From: Moritella viscosa
GTDB lineage: Bacteria; Pseudomonadota; Gammaproteobacteria; Enterobacterales; Moritellaceae
Assembly: GCA_000953735.1 (NCBI GenBank)
Contig: LN554852.1
Location: 3,421,846 to 3,485,845, forward strand
Direction of reading: 5' to 3'
Length of the DNA stretch: 64,000 nucleotides
Part shown: in pieces, positions 56,017 through 64,000 of the stretch
Layout of the letters: every line of letters begins with the position of its first letter
Position numbering within the stretch: position 1 is the first letter of the stretch
Translations under genes and position numbers: made by a program
Notes under the pieces: generated by a model
Seen by the model: the letters and a program-made list of their open reading frames with translations, nothing else
Told to the model about the DNA's origin: nothing
The model's database searches: none

Positions 56017-58266
56017 TCACAATCGACTCAAGAGTTGATTCACTTCAGCTTGCTGCACTGCGTCACCAGTGCCCGCCAATGGTTCTAGAATAGATTTAGC
56101 GCCATCTTTATCTTCAATTTCAAGATAAGCACGCGCAAGATCTAATTGCGCACCAAAGCGGTTATTCTCATCATCAATATCAACCGCGTTACTATCAAGT
56201 AAGCTATTGCTGTATCCATCAAGACCTACATCCAATTTTACTTTATCATAAGGTTCATCTTCGATATTAGCTGGCTGTTGCGATACTTCATTTAACAATT
56301 TATCGATATCAATAAACTCTTCTGCTTGCGCTGCTGCGACATCAATCGGAGGCTGCTCGCTTGGCGCTGAACTAAATGCATTCGGACTGAATTCTGCCAA
56401 CATAGCTTCAATATCATCTAGCGGCTCATCAGCATTATCAGTTTTTTTTGCAGCTTCAGGTTTTTCACTCACGGTCCCATCAAGTTCAGCTAACATTTCA
56501 TCAACAGTCTGTCCGTGGGCTTGTGGTAAATTGACTTCAACACCAGCTTCAGCTAACAGACTATCGATATCGTCCATGTCGACGACTTGTTGACTCTCTA
56601 TTTTCGGTGCAATATTGTCAATATTAGCTTGGGCAATGTCATCTAAACCAGCTTCGGCTAAAAGGTTGTCAATATCGTCCATATCAACAACTTGATTCGC
56701 ATCTGGAACATCCGGTACCTTGCTCGCTATCGCTTCTAATTCAGCTTCAGCTTCAGCTAAGATACTGTCAATATCGTCCATATTCACAAATTCATCATTT
56801 ACGACTGGCGATGGTTCTGAAACAGGATCTGGTGTATTGCTTGCGGTAACCTCAATATCGTCAAATGAATCAAAGTCAGACATTTTTGATTCAGAAGTTT
56901 GAGCGCCAGGAGCCTGTGAGTTACTGAGTTTAAACTGCTCTAACATTGAATCGACTTCAGCTAAATCAGCATCTAATGTATTTTTATTATTTGTCGGAAG
57001 GTCAGGGATCAAGCTAGGTTCATCTAACTCTTCACGCCAACTTAAATCAGGTTCCACACTATCATTTTCAAAACTTGTGCTTTCATCATCTAATGTTAAG
57101 TCAATATCACTAAAATCATTATCATTTAAATTTAACTCTGGCATGACAGGCGCTTGATCTATAATTTCCGGCATAATAGGCGCTGCCGGTTTAGTCGTAA
57201 TAGAATCCATCGGCAAGTCATGAGGTTCATCTAAAAATACAGTCTCTTCTGTATCAAGCTGTAAATTAAAATCGGGCTCTTCTAAGTCTGGCGCTCCAAA
57301 TGTATTTATCTCATCAGCAGGCTTTTCTGCGGGTGCTTTAGCCTCTTCAGACACAGACATCGCACTATCAGGTGCAAATTTTTCAGCATTAAGATAATCA
57401 CTGAGTTCATCAACGGTATTATCCGCATCAAACATCACGCTATCTTCAATATTATTCTTTTGATCATTTCTATTTTTTAACCATAGGCCTAACCAAACTA
57501 AAAACAGTAATGAAAATACACCAGAAACACCACCAATTAACCACCAATTGTTATAGCTTTCAGCTTCCATCACCGATTTCTTTTTTGCATTATCAATTGT
57601 AACTTGCTGTTCATCAATCCGTGTACTTTGCTGTTCGATTAATGCTTTTAAATCTGCTTTCAATGCATTGTTAACCGCCATTTGCTCTTTAAGTTCCGCT
57701 AATTCTATACGAATACTTTCTAGCTGTAATTTAAGGCGACGATTAGTTTCACTTGATAATAAAAGATGCTCGTTGCTTTCAGTTAACTCACCTTGTAATA
57801 AAGCAAGTTTATCACGTTCGATTTTATTTCCGGCAATCACCTTCACGCTTGGTTTAGCAATATTGATCGAGGGGGTTGGTTTCTTTTTAGTACCTGATTT
57901 TTTCGTAAGCGCATTTTTTAGGGCTGAACCGTCAGTTGCTTGTATTTCAGCTGCACTGGGGATCTTAAGAAAACTACCATCAATCATTTTATTAATGTCA
58001 CCACCTAAAAATGCATGAGGGTTAAGCGCAAAAATGGCGGTCATCGTTTTGTATAAACTTAAGCGACTATCTGGTCTCGTGGCAGTTGCAACTGACCATA
58101 ACGTATCAGCCTTCACAACAGGGCCGTAATTATTAGGCGAAGAAGGGGTATGCACTTCAGGGCCTTTTAATTGAAGAACAAATCCATTTGAATTAGCAGC
58201 AATACCCGCCATAGGAATCAGCAGAAATAAAACAACCCATTTTAATTTCGATAAACCCGATATCAT
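56017..58266 (-). CDS. fimV: Polar landmark protein FimV/HubP
   Basis: A 749-residue protein. A signal/anchor (MISGLSKLKWVVLFLLIPMA) precedes the FimV N-terminal domain with a LysM-like wall-binding part (VVKADTLWSVATATRPDSRL, ALNPHAFLGGDINKMIDGSF). A coiled coil (about 155-230) leads to one membrane helix (about 245-265, WWLIGGVSGVFSLLFLVWLG). The long cytoplasmic part is acidic with repeated MDDIDxLLAEA blocks, and the C-terminus holds the FimV tetratricopeptide motif (NRFGAQLDLARAYLEIEDKD, GAKSILEPLAGTGDAVQQAE). In Vibrio and Shewanella HubP organises cell-pole proteins. Its place between asd and truA is conserved. Confidence 0.92.
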   Translation of the reverse strand: MISGLSKLKWVVLFLLIPMAGIAANSNGFVLQLKGPEVHTPSSPNNYGPVVKADTLWSVATATRPDSRLSLYKTMTAIFALNPHAFLGGDINKMIDGSFLKIPSAAEIQATDGSALKNALTKKSGTKKKPTPSINIAKPSVKVIAGNKIERDKLALLQGELTESNEHLLLSSETNRRLKLQLESIRIELAELKEQMAVNNALKADLKALIEQQSTRIDEQQVTIDNAKKKSVMEAESYNNWWLIGGVSGVFSLLFLVWLGLWLKNRNDQKNNIEDSVMFDADNTVDELSDYLNAEKFAPDSAMSVSEEAKAPAEKPADEINTFGAPDLEEPDFNLQLDTEETVFLDEPHDLPMDSITTKPAAPIMPEIIDQAPVMPELNLNDNDFSDIDLTLDDESTSFENDSVEPDLSWREELDEPSLIPDLPTNNKNTLDADLAEVDSMLEQFKLSNSQAPGAQTSESKMSDFDSFDDIEVTASNTPDPVSEPSPVVNDEFVNMDDIDSILAEAEAELEAIASKVPDVPDANQVVDMDDIDNLLAEAGLDDIAQANIDNIAPKIESQQVVDMDDIDSLLAEAGVEVNLPQAHGQTVDEMLAELDGTVSEKPEAAKKTDNADEPLDDIEAMLAEFSPNAFSSAPSEQPPIDVAAAQAEEFIDIDKLLNEVSQQPANIEDEPYDKVKLDVGLDGYSNSLLDSNAVDIDDENNRFGAQLDLARAYLEIEDKDGAKSILEPLAGTGDAVQQAEVNQLLSRL

Positions 58267-58440
58267 TGTTAACCCTTACTATGAAACAACACCAACACAC
58301 TTAAAATTAATATAACATATACAAAATATCAGTATACACATGAATTCACTGGTATCTTCTACTTAACTATTCTAATGGTTAATTTCAATAAAAAAAATTG
58401 AGAATTGAAACTATGATATAAATCAGAAAAATAAAATACA

Positions 58441-58474
58441 AATAAAAAAAATAGCACCCAATATTGGGTGCTAA
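58441..58474 (-). terminator. Intrinsic terminator of asd
   Basis: A perfect 10-bp palindrome (58453-58472, AGCACCCAAT/ATTGGGTGCT) is followed on the minus strand by a U-rich run (complement of 58441-58450). It separates asd from fimV, which has its own promoter somewhere in 58267-58440. Confidence 0.8.
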
Positions 58475-58519
58475 ACATGCAATTTAGATAAATTTATAGC
58501 CAAGGGCTAAAACTTACTC

Positions 58520-59536
58520 TTACAGATAATCACGAATTAATAGTTCTGCAATCTGTACACTGTTGGTTGCAGCACCTTTACGGATGTTATCGCCAACAAC
58601 CCACATGTTGATACCGCTAGCGTGTGAGATGTCTTCACGAATACGACCAACAAATACGTCATCATGACCTGCAGAGTCTGACACTGGTGTTGGATAGTCT
58701 TCTTCATTTTCAATCAGTTTAACACCTGGCGCATGGAGCATCAGTGAACGTACTTCTTCAGCACTGATCGGTGTGCGTGTTTCTAAATGGATAGCTTCTG
58801 AGTGACCATAGAATACCGGTACGCGTACTGCTGTTGGGTTAACCATGATGTACTCATCACCAAAAATTTTCTGTGTTTCCCACACCATTTTCATTTCTTC
58901 TTTGGTGTAGCCATTTTCAGTAAACACATCAATCTGTGGGATCACGTTAAATGCGATCTGCTTAGGATATACTTTTGTTTCTACTTCACGTGCATTTAAT
59001 AAACTTGCAGTTTGACCCGCTAGTTCATCAATTGCGCTTTTACCAGAACCCGATACGGCTTGGTATGTTGCGACATTAATACGTGAAATACCCACTGCAT
59101 CATGGATAGGCTTTAATGCAACTAGCATTTGAATTGTTGAGCAATTTGGATTCGCGATAATGCCACGGTTTGTATATTGCGCAATTGCTTCTGGGTTTAC
59201 TTCTGGCACAACCAGAGGAATATCTTCGTCATAACGGAACTGTGATGTGTTATCAATAACAACTACACCCGCATCGGCTGCGATTGGCGCCCATTTTTCT
59301 GATACCGAACCACCAGCAGAGAATAAACCGATTTGAACTTGTGTCCAATCGAAATTATCAACATCTAATACTTCAACTTGTTTATTATTAAAGGTAATTT
59401 TACCACCAGCACTACGGCTACTTGCTAATGGATAAATATTACCGATTGGAAATTTACGTTCCTGTAAAATTTCCAACATCATTTGCCCTACGGCACCTGT
59501 TGCTCCTAGTACTGCAACATCATATAGTTGACTCAT
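58520..59536 (-). CDS. asd: Aspartate-semialdehyde dehydrogenase
   Basis: The start chosen is the ATG at 59534-59536 (MSQLYDVAVLGATGAVGQMM), with GGAGT five bases upstream; 338 residues. NADP-binding fold GATGAVG, catalytic cysteine in IIANPNCSTIQMLVALKPIH and the substrate histidine in VPVFYGHSEAIHLETR are present. It reduces aspartyl phosphate to the semialdehyde for lysine, methionine and threonine synthesis. Its length and position match the Asd2/Usg group found between pdxB and fimV. It follows pdxB by 17 bp, so the two are one operon. Confidence 0.94.
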   Translation of the reverse strand: MSQLYDVAVLGATGAVGQMMLEILQERKFPIGNIYPLASSRSAGGKITFNNKQVEVLDVDNFDWTQVQIGLFSAGGSVSEKWAPIAADAGVVVIDNTSQFRYDEDIPLVVPEVNPEAIAQYTNRGIIANPNCSTIQMLVALKPIHDAVGISRINVATYQAVSGSGKSAIDELAGQTASLLNAREVETKVYPKQIAFNVIPQIDVFTENGYTKEEMKMVWETQKIFGDEYIMVNPTAVRVPVFYGHSEAIHLETRTPISAEEVRSLMLHAPGVKLIENEEDYPTPVSDSAGHDDVFVGRIREDISHASGINMWVVGDNIRKGAATNSVQIAELLIRDYL

Positions 59537-59553
59537 CAACGACTCCTAAAAAA

Positions 59554-60672
59554 TTATTTGGCAAACCCAAGTTGATACAATGACTCTACCGCATAATGTG
59601 ACTCATTTACTAGCCTCAATGAGGAAAATTCTCTTCTTTCGAGATAATTTTTACGCATTTCATCAAAACTACCCGCTCTCATTATGTTTTTTCTAAAAAT
59701 AGCGTCGTCTCGGCGCACATCGTATACCAAATGAACCAAATTTTTAGCGAATGTTTGATCTGCACTTTGGTTAATATCAATGCTACTGACAGCAGGTATA
59801 GGTAAGATATCACTAATAGTACGTTCAGCTTGCTGACCTAGAAATTGTGCATACGCCTGATAAATCATCTCTGTACCACGCGCTTTACCTTCTAAGCTAT
59901 AACCCGCAATATGGGGAGTGGCAATAGCAACATGAGGAATAAGTTCGAGCAGTGGCGTAGGTTCGTTTTCCCATACATCCAATACAAGGGTTATCCCGTG
60001 CCCAGCTTGTTTTAGCTCTAATAAAGCCTGATTATCAATCACATCACCACGACCGCTATTAACAAGGATCGCGTCTGGCGCTATGCCCGCCAGTAATTCA
60101 GCAGTTAATAGATGCTTAGTTTGATAATTACCTGTTTTAACTAATGGTACGTGTAAACAAATAATATCCGCTTGTAATGCTTGTCCTAAACTAACAAACC
60201 CCGTTAGGCCTTCTTTCTCTACGCGAGGAGGATCGCATAGCATCACTTGAGCACCGAGAGCCGTTAGTCGACTGACCGTTTGCGAACCTGTATTACCAAC
60301 ACCAATAACGGCGATTTTTTTATCCGCTAATACAAAACTTTGCAGTTCAGCTAACACTAATAATGCGCTGCAAACATAATCACCAACAGATACCGCATTA
60401 CAACCTGGCGCATTGGTATATTTAATATTTCGCTGTTGTAAGCATGCTTGGTCTAAATGATCGATACCAATCGTTGCAGTTCCCACAAAGGCTAATCTAT
60501 TGGCTTGAGCAAGTAACTCGTCGTTAACTTGCGTGACTGAACGTACCATCAAGGCATCTACATCGTGTAAATCCTCAGCTTGAATTGTACGGCCAGATAA
60601 AGGAACTACTTCACCAAACTGAGAAAACAATTCGGTTGCATAAGGCATATTTTCATCAACTACGATCTTCAT
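59554..60672 (-). CDS. pdxB: Erythronate-4-phosphate dehydrogenase PdxB
   Basis: A 372-residue D-2-hydroxyacid dehydrogenase of pyridoxal 5'-phosphate synthesis. It opens MKIVVDENMPYATELFSQFG as in E. coli PdxB. The NAD-binding motif is IAVIGVGNTGSQTVSRLTAL, and the catalytic residues lie in ILVNSGRGDVIDNQAL (Arg), DVWENEP (Glu) and TPHIAGYSLEGKARG (His). The PdxB-specific C-terminal dimerisation domain is present (RRDDAIFRKNIMRAGSFDEM). GAGGGAA precedes the ATG. Confidence 0.96.
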   Translation of the reverse strand: MKIVVDENMPYATELFSQFGEVVPLSGRTIQAEDLHDVDALMVRSVTQVNDELLAQANRLAFVGTATIGIDHLDQACLQQRNIKYTNAPGCNAVSVGDYVCSALLVLAELQSFVLADKKIAVIGVGNTGSQTVSRLTALGAQVMLCDPPRVEKEGLTGFVSLGQALQADIICLHVPLVKTGNYQTKHLLTAELLAGIAPDAILVNSGRGDVIDNQALLELKQAGHGITLVLDVWENEPTPLLELIPHVAIATPHIAGYSLEGKARGTEMIYQAYAQFLGQQAERTISDILPIPAVSSIDINQSADQTFAKNLVHLVYDVRRDDAIFRKNIMRAGSFDEMRKNYLERREFSSLRLVNESHYAVESLYQLGFAK

Positions 60673-60723
60673 TTAAGTATTCCCTCAATAATACGACTAG
60701 GGTTATTTTGCGCGTTGTGAAGA

Positions 60724-60766
60724 TAAAAAAAAAGCCCATTTATCAATAATCTGATAAATGGGCTTA
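60724..60766 (-). terminator. Intrinsic terminator of fabB
   Basis: A perfect 14-bp stem pairs 60732-60745 with 60752-60765 around a 6-nt loop; on the minus strand it is followed by an eight-U run (complement of 60725-60732). Confidence 0.9.
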
Positions 60767-60833
60767 CATTGTCTTCATCACGGTTGTATGAACCGTCACT
60801 TAAACGTTTTTATTTAAGCACTTTAATGCACAA

Positions 60834-62051
60834 TTATTTAGTAAATTTACTAAATACTAGCGTCGCATTCGTACCGCCGAAACCAAAGCTGTTCGACATT
60901 ACGTTAGTGAGTTCTGCATCAATTGCCTGACCTGAAACGATATCTAGACCATTCGCTTTTTCGTCAAGTTCTTGAATATTTGCACTTGCAGCGATAAAGC
61001 TATTTTCCATCATGATCAATGAATAAATTGCTTCATGTACACCAGCTGCACCTAATGCATGGCCAGTCAGTGATTTTGTTGCACTGATTTTTGGTGACTT
61101 ATGACCAAATACAGCTTGAATAGCTTCAAGTTCTTTTGTATCGCCTACAGGTGTCGATGTACCGTGTGTATTTAGGTAATCAATTTCACCGTCTACTGTT
61201 TCTAATGCTTGTTGCATACAACGCACAGCACCTTCACCCGATGGCGCTACCATGTCATAACCATCTGATGTTGCACCGTAACCGGTAATTTCTGCATAGA
61301 TAGTTGCGCCACGAGCAAGTGCATGCTCAAGTTCTTCAACAACAACCATACCGCCACCACCAGAGATAACAAAACCATCACGGTTTGCGTCATATGTACG
61401 AGATGCTTGTTGTGGAGTTTCGTTATACTTAGTTGATAATGCGCCCATTGCATCGAACTCTAAAGCTAAAGTCCAATCAATTTCTTCACCGCCACCAGCG
61501 AATACAACGTCTTGTTTACCCAGTTGGATTTGCTCTACTGCATGGCCAATACAATGCGCACTTGTTGCGCATGCAGAAGTAATAGAATAGCTTGGGCCTT
61601 TAATTTTAAATGGTGTAGCAAGACAAGCAGAAATCGTGCTCGACATAGTACGAGTCACCATGTATGGACCAACACGCTTTACACTTTTATTACGAGCTAT
61701 ATCAACAGAATCAACAACGTTCTTTGATGATGCACCACCTGAACCCGCAATAAGGCCAGTACGTACATTAGATACTTGCTCTTCTGTTAAACCTGAATCA
61801 TCAATCGCTTCTTGCATTGCAATATAGCTGAAAGCGGCTGCATCACCCATGAAACGCATTGCTTTACGATCAATGATTTCCTTAGGATCAAGATTAACAG
61901 TTCCGCAGACTTGGCTACGTAAGTTTTGTTCAGCAAATTGTGGTGCAAATTCAATACCGCTGTTACCTGCTTTCAGTGACTCACATACTTCTGCTTTGTT
62001 GTTACCGATACTTGATACAATACCGATACCTGTTATAACCGCTCTTTTCAT
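60834..62051 (-). CDS. fabB: Beta-ketoacyl-ACP synthase I FabB
   Basis: A 405-residue condensing enzyme for fatty acid elongation, needed for unsaturated fatty acids. The catalytic cysteine is in [20 protein letters not shown] (Cys near 163), the two histidines in [14 protein letters not shown] and [15 protein letters not shown], with KSLTG lysine nearby. The end [20 protein letters not shown] is typical. It is a single-gene unit ending in a strong terminator. A possible FadR half-site (TCTGGTC near 62105) lies 50 bp upstream, but the second half does not match, so I do not annotate it. Confidence 0.97.
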   Translation of the reverse strand: MKRAVITGIGIVSSIGNNKAEVCESLKAGNSGIEFAPQFAEQNLRSQVCGTVNLDPKEIIDRKAMRFMGDAAAFSYIAMQEAIDDSGLTEEQVSNVRTGLIAGSGGASSKNVVDSVDIARNKSVKRVGPYMVTRTMSSTISACLATPFKIKGPSYSITSACATSAHCIGHAVEQIQLGKQDVVFAGGGEEIDWTLALEFDAMGALSTKYNETPQQASRTYDANRDGFVISGGGGMVVVEELEHALARGATIYAEITGYGATSDGYDMVAPSGEGAVRCMQQALETVDGEIDYLNTHGTSTPVGDTKELEAIQAVFGHKSPKISATKSLTGHALGAAGVHEAIYSLIMMENSFIAASANIQELDEKANGLDIVSGQAIDAELTNVMSNSFGFGGTNATLVFSKFTK

Positions 62052-62504
62052 GATATTCCCTAATATAAAATTATTACGTTATTCTTACTTATTTTTTAAC
62101 GTCATCTGGTCTGCTTTCCCTATAATCAGATAAAATTATGACCGTTTTATTAATTTTGAGCCTATAGACTCATTATTTTTATATTTAAAAAATCAGTCTT
62201 AACCTGCTAGACGCCCAGCGAGAGCCTCTGCCCTATCTACCTTCATTATAGTAAAGCGTTAACATCCAGTATCCCATTGCTATCTATGATTGTCACCGCT
62301 TAAAAATTACTTGTGATCAAATCATCTGCGATTGTTGTTACTTTTGCTGCTTAAACAACCATGACAGTCGCGCAGCAGTTCGAATGAAATGCAAAGTTGG
62401 CAATTTAAGTCAGTGTAAACAATCATTAGTAGTAATCATTTTTTATCACCACTTTTGTGACATCTATAACATCAATTTGATAGATAATATTAAAGGAATT
62501 AAAT
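62052..62504. other. Divergent spacer between fabB and the PhnD-like gene
   Basis: 453 bp with no gene that I can support. It must carry the fabB promoter on the left and the promoter of the binding-protein gene on the right. A 74-codon plus-strand frame (62384-62608) has no ribosome binding site and runs into the next gene out of frame. Confidence 0.4.
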
Positions 62505-63404
62505 ATGACAAAGCCACCATGTTCTTATTTACAAGGTGTTTCATCCATATTTGTTCACTCATTAGTATTCTTTTTTATCATGCTATTGAGTTTTTCCAGC
62601 CGTGCTGAAATCAATCTGATCTTTGGTCTATACACCTCAGATAAACCGACAACTATGGTTACTAAATTCCGCCCTTTTATTAATACGCTCGAAGCGCAAA
62701 TGACAGATAAGCTAAAACAACCGGTCCATATAAAAATGCATATATCCAGTAACTATAATGATGGTGTACATGCACTTACCACTGGAAAAGTTGATTTTTC
62801 TCGCTTAGGTCCAGCGTCATATATAACCGCTAAAAATACCAATACCAATTTACAACTACTTGCCATCGAAGCCAAAAGAGGCAAAAAACTATTCTATGGC
62901 ATTATTGCCGTTCAAACAGATAGTCCAATAACAAAACCGGAGCAATTAGTCGGTAAACGATTTGCATTTGGGTCTGAGCAATCCACAATTGGTCGTTATC
63001 TTTCACAAAGTTACCTTGCAGACCATCATATATACGCGAAAGATTTGGCCAAGTTTGACTACTTAGATAGGCATGATGCTGTTGGTGCATCGGTTGCAGC
63101 AGGGCGATATGATGCAGGCGCATTAAAAGAAGGCACATTTAACAAACTACGCAGTAAAGGCGTATTATTACGTGAAATAGCACGATTTCCGAATGTCACT
63201 AAGCCTTGGGTTGCAAGAGCAGGGTTAAATAATAAAATAGCGCAAGCTTTATCAACATTATTAATCGCCAGTAATGAGTCAAACGCATTATACAAAAATT
63301 CATTGAGTAAAAATGGATTTCTATTAGGTGATGACAGTGACTATGACATTATTCGCCAATCGATGAAAGATAAACGTTTTTTTGAAACAAGATCAATTAA
63401 ATGA
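62505..63404 (+). CDS. PhnD/PtxB-like periplasmic substrate-binding protein
   Basis: A 299-residue exported protein. AAAGGAA lies before the ATG, and the signal peptide (SSIFVHSLVFFFIMLLSFSS) is clear. The mature part INLIFGLYTSDKPTTMVTKF, VDFSRLGPASYITAK, LVGKRFAFGSEQSTIGRYLS and GASVAAGRYDAGALKEGTFN is the phosphate/phosphite/phosphonate-binding pattern (PF12974-like). No ABC genes follow; instead the stop codon overlaps the ATG of a membrane sensor gene (ATGA), so a signalling role, presenting a ligand to the sensor, is likely. Confidence 0.85.
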   Translation: MTKPPCSYLQGVSSIFVHSLVFFFIMLLSFSSRAEINLIFGLYTSDKPTTMVTKFRPFINTLEAQMTDKLKQPVHIKMHISSNYNDGVHALTTGKVDFSRLGPASYITAKNTNTNLQLLAIEAKRGKKLFYGIIAVQTDSPITKPEQLVGKRFAFGSEQSTIGRYLSQSYLADHHIYAKDLAKFDYLDRHDAVGASVAAGRYDAGALKEGTFNKLRSKGVLLREIARFPNVTKPWVARAGLNNKIAQALSTLLIASNESNALYKNSLSKNGFLLGDDSDYDIIRQSMKDKRFFETRSIK

Positions 63405-64000
63405 CCCAACTAATTAAGCATTTACCACTCTGGACCAAGATCCTTGTCGCTACATTGTGCATAACATTTATCACAAGTTTAGCGGCTGGAGAATTAGCCA
63501 GACGTTTTGAATATAACTATCTCACCAATAATTTAACCTCACAAATACAACAAACATTTAATATTTTATCCGCAACAACCATTGATAGTCTGATCACAGA
63601 AGATATCCCACTACTTGAAACGATCATGTTACAGATATCATCAAACTACCCTGATATCGCATTCTTTGCTATTTATAATGAGCTACATACAGTGTTAGTC
63701 ACTTGGGGAACACTGCCGCCAGATGCAAGTTTACAACACCAAGAATTTCAGCAGCCCGTTACTTTTGGTGGTGAAACGTTTGGCTATATGCAAATAGCAG
63801 TCAGTACTGCTAGCTTGCAACAAGATATAAGAGAGCATGTAAACTTAATTCGTCTACTCATTGCGTTAATATTATTATGTTTAGCACTGGCGATTTCGCT
63901 ATTACTGCATTCTTCAGTATTAAAGCCAATAACAAACATTAATAATCGATTATTACAGTTATCTCAATTTCATCAAACAGGTGAACAGATCACGCTAGTA
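63401..64000 (+). CDS. Membrane sensor protein, N-terminal part (partial)
   Basis: 200 codons are present from the ATG at 63401 to the window edge. The first helix is WTKILVATLCITFITSLAAG (about residues 11-30), a periplasmic sensor domain covers about 31-150 (ILSATTIDSLITEDIPLLET, YPDIAFFAIYNELHTVLVTW), and a second helix lies near 153-172 (LIALILLCLALAISLLLHSS). After it, VLKPITNINNRLLQLSQFHQ looks like the start of a HAMP linker. The output domain (histidine kinase, diguanylate cyclase or other) is outside the window. Overlap with the binding-protein gene by 4 bp suggests that the two form a receptor pair. Confidence 0.75.
   Translation, partial: MTQLIKHLPLWTKILVATLCITFITSLAAGELARRFEYNYLTNNLTSQIQQTFNILSATTIDSLITEDIPLLETIMLQISSNYPDIAFFAIYNELHTVLVTWGTLPPDASLQHQEFQQPVTFGGETFGYMQIAVSTASLQQDIREHVNLIRLLIALILLCLALAISLLLHSSVLKPITNINNRLLQLSQFHQTGEQITLV

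Noticed and set aside
62100-62120. FadR operator upstream of fabB
   Set aside because: Only one half-site resembles the consensus; the other half does not pair, so the match may be chance.

Overview
The window looks like chromosomal DNA of a cold-adapted marine gammaproteobacterium of the Moritella / Psychromonas / Vibrio kind. This is inferred from the AT-rich spacers, a Vibrio-style betIBA osmoprotection locus, the conserved gammaproteobacterial order pdxB-asd-fimV-truA-accD-folC-dedD-cvpA-purF, and a tRNA operon resembling argX-hisR-leuT-proM. No taxonomic marker (16S rRNA, rpoB) is present, so the genus is not proven.

Layout. 1-6720: glycine betaine metabolism, all on the minus strand: betI-betB-betA behind a well-formed promoter and a perfect 28-bp palindromic operator, then a short atypical BCCT transporter, a MarR regulator and the start of an ABC betaine/choline binding protein cut by the window edge. 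6720-9180: a spacer with an orphan plus-strand terminator, a PepSY membrane protein and a small DUF2946-like protein. 9280-12620: fdhD followed by an FdhF/YdeP-like molybdopterin oxidoreductase. 12620-13470: a spacer holding hairpins, two possible micro-ORFs and a possible coding relic.

13472-42922 is a complete type VI secretion system (T6SS). Minus-strand order from the centre outwards is tssA, hcp, tssB, tssC, a second tssC-like gene, tssE, tssF, tssG, tssH(clpV), an unknown 325-aa gene, then a tightly overlapping run of ATP-grasp ligase, sensor-MFS fusion, two periplasmic binding proteins, FHA protein, tssJ, tssK, tssL and tssM. A small Ser/Thr kinase gene converges on tssM, and vgrG, an unknown 189-aa gene and a PAAR gene diverge from tssA. 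The baseplate, sheath, tube, spike, membrane complex and recycling ATPase are all present. The FHA protein and kinase suggest threonine-phosphorylation control, although no phosphatase gene is visible. The ATP-grasp/MFS/binding-protein module has start/stop overlaps that tie it to the membrane-complex genes; it is the most unusual part of the window.

43056-49560: a small hypothetical protein, five tRNA genes (Pro-Arg-His-Leu-Pro in transcription order), a Nudix hydrolase, folD, an FKBP isomerase, cysS, ppiB and lpxH. 49657-62051: housekeeping genes on the minus strand: purF, cvpA, dedD, folC, accD, truA, fimV/hubP, asd, pdxB and fabB, divided by intrinsic terminators into several transcription units. 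62505-64000: a PhnD-like binding protein overlapping a membrane sensor protein that runs off the window.
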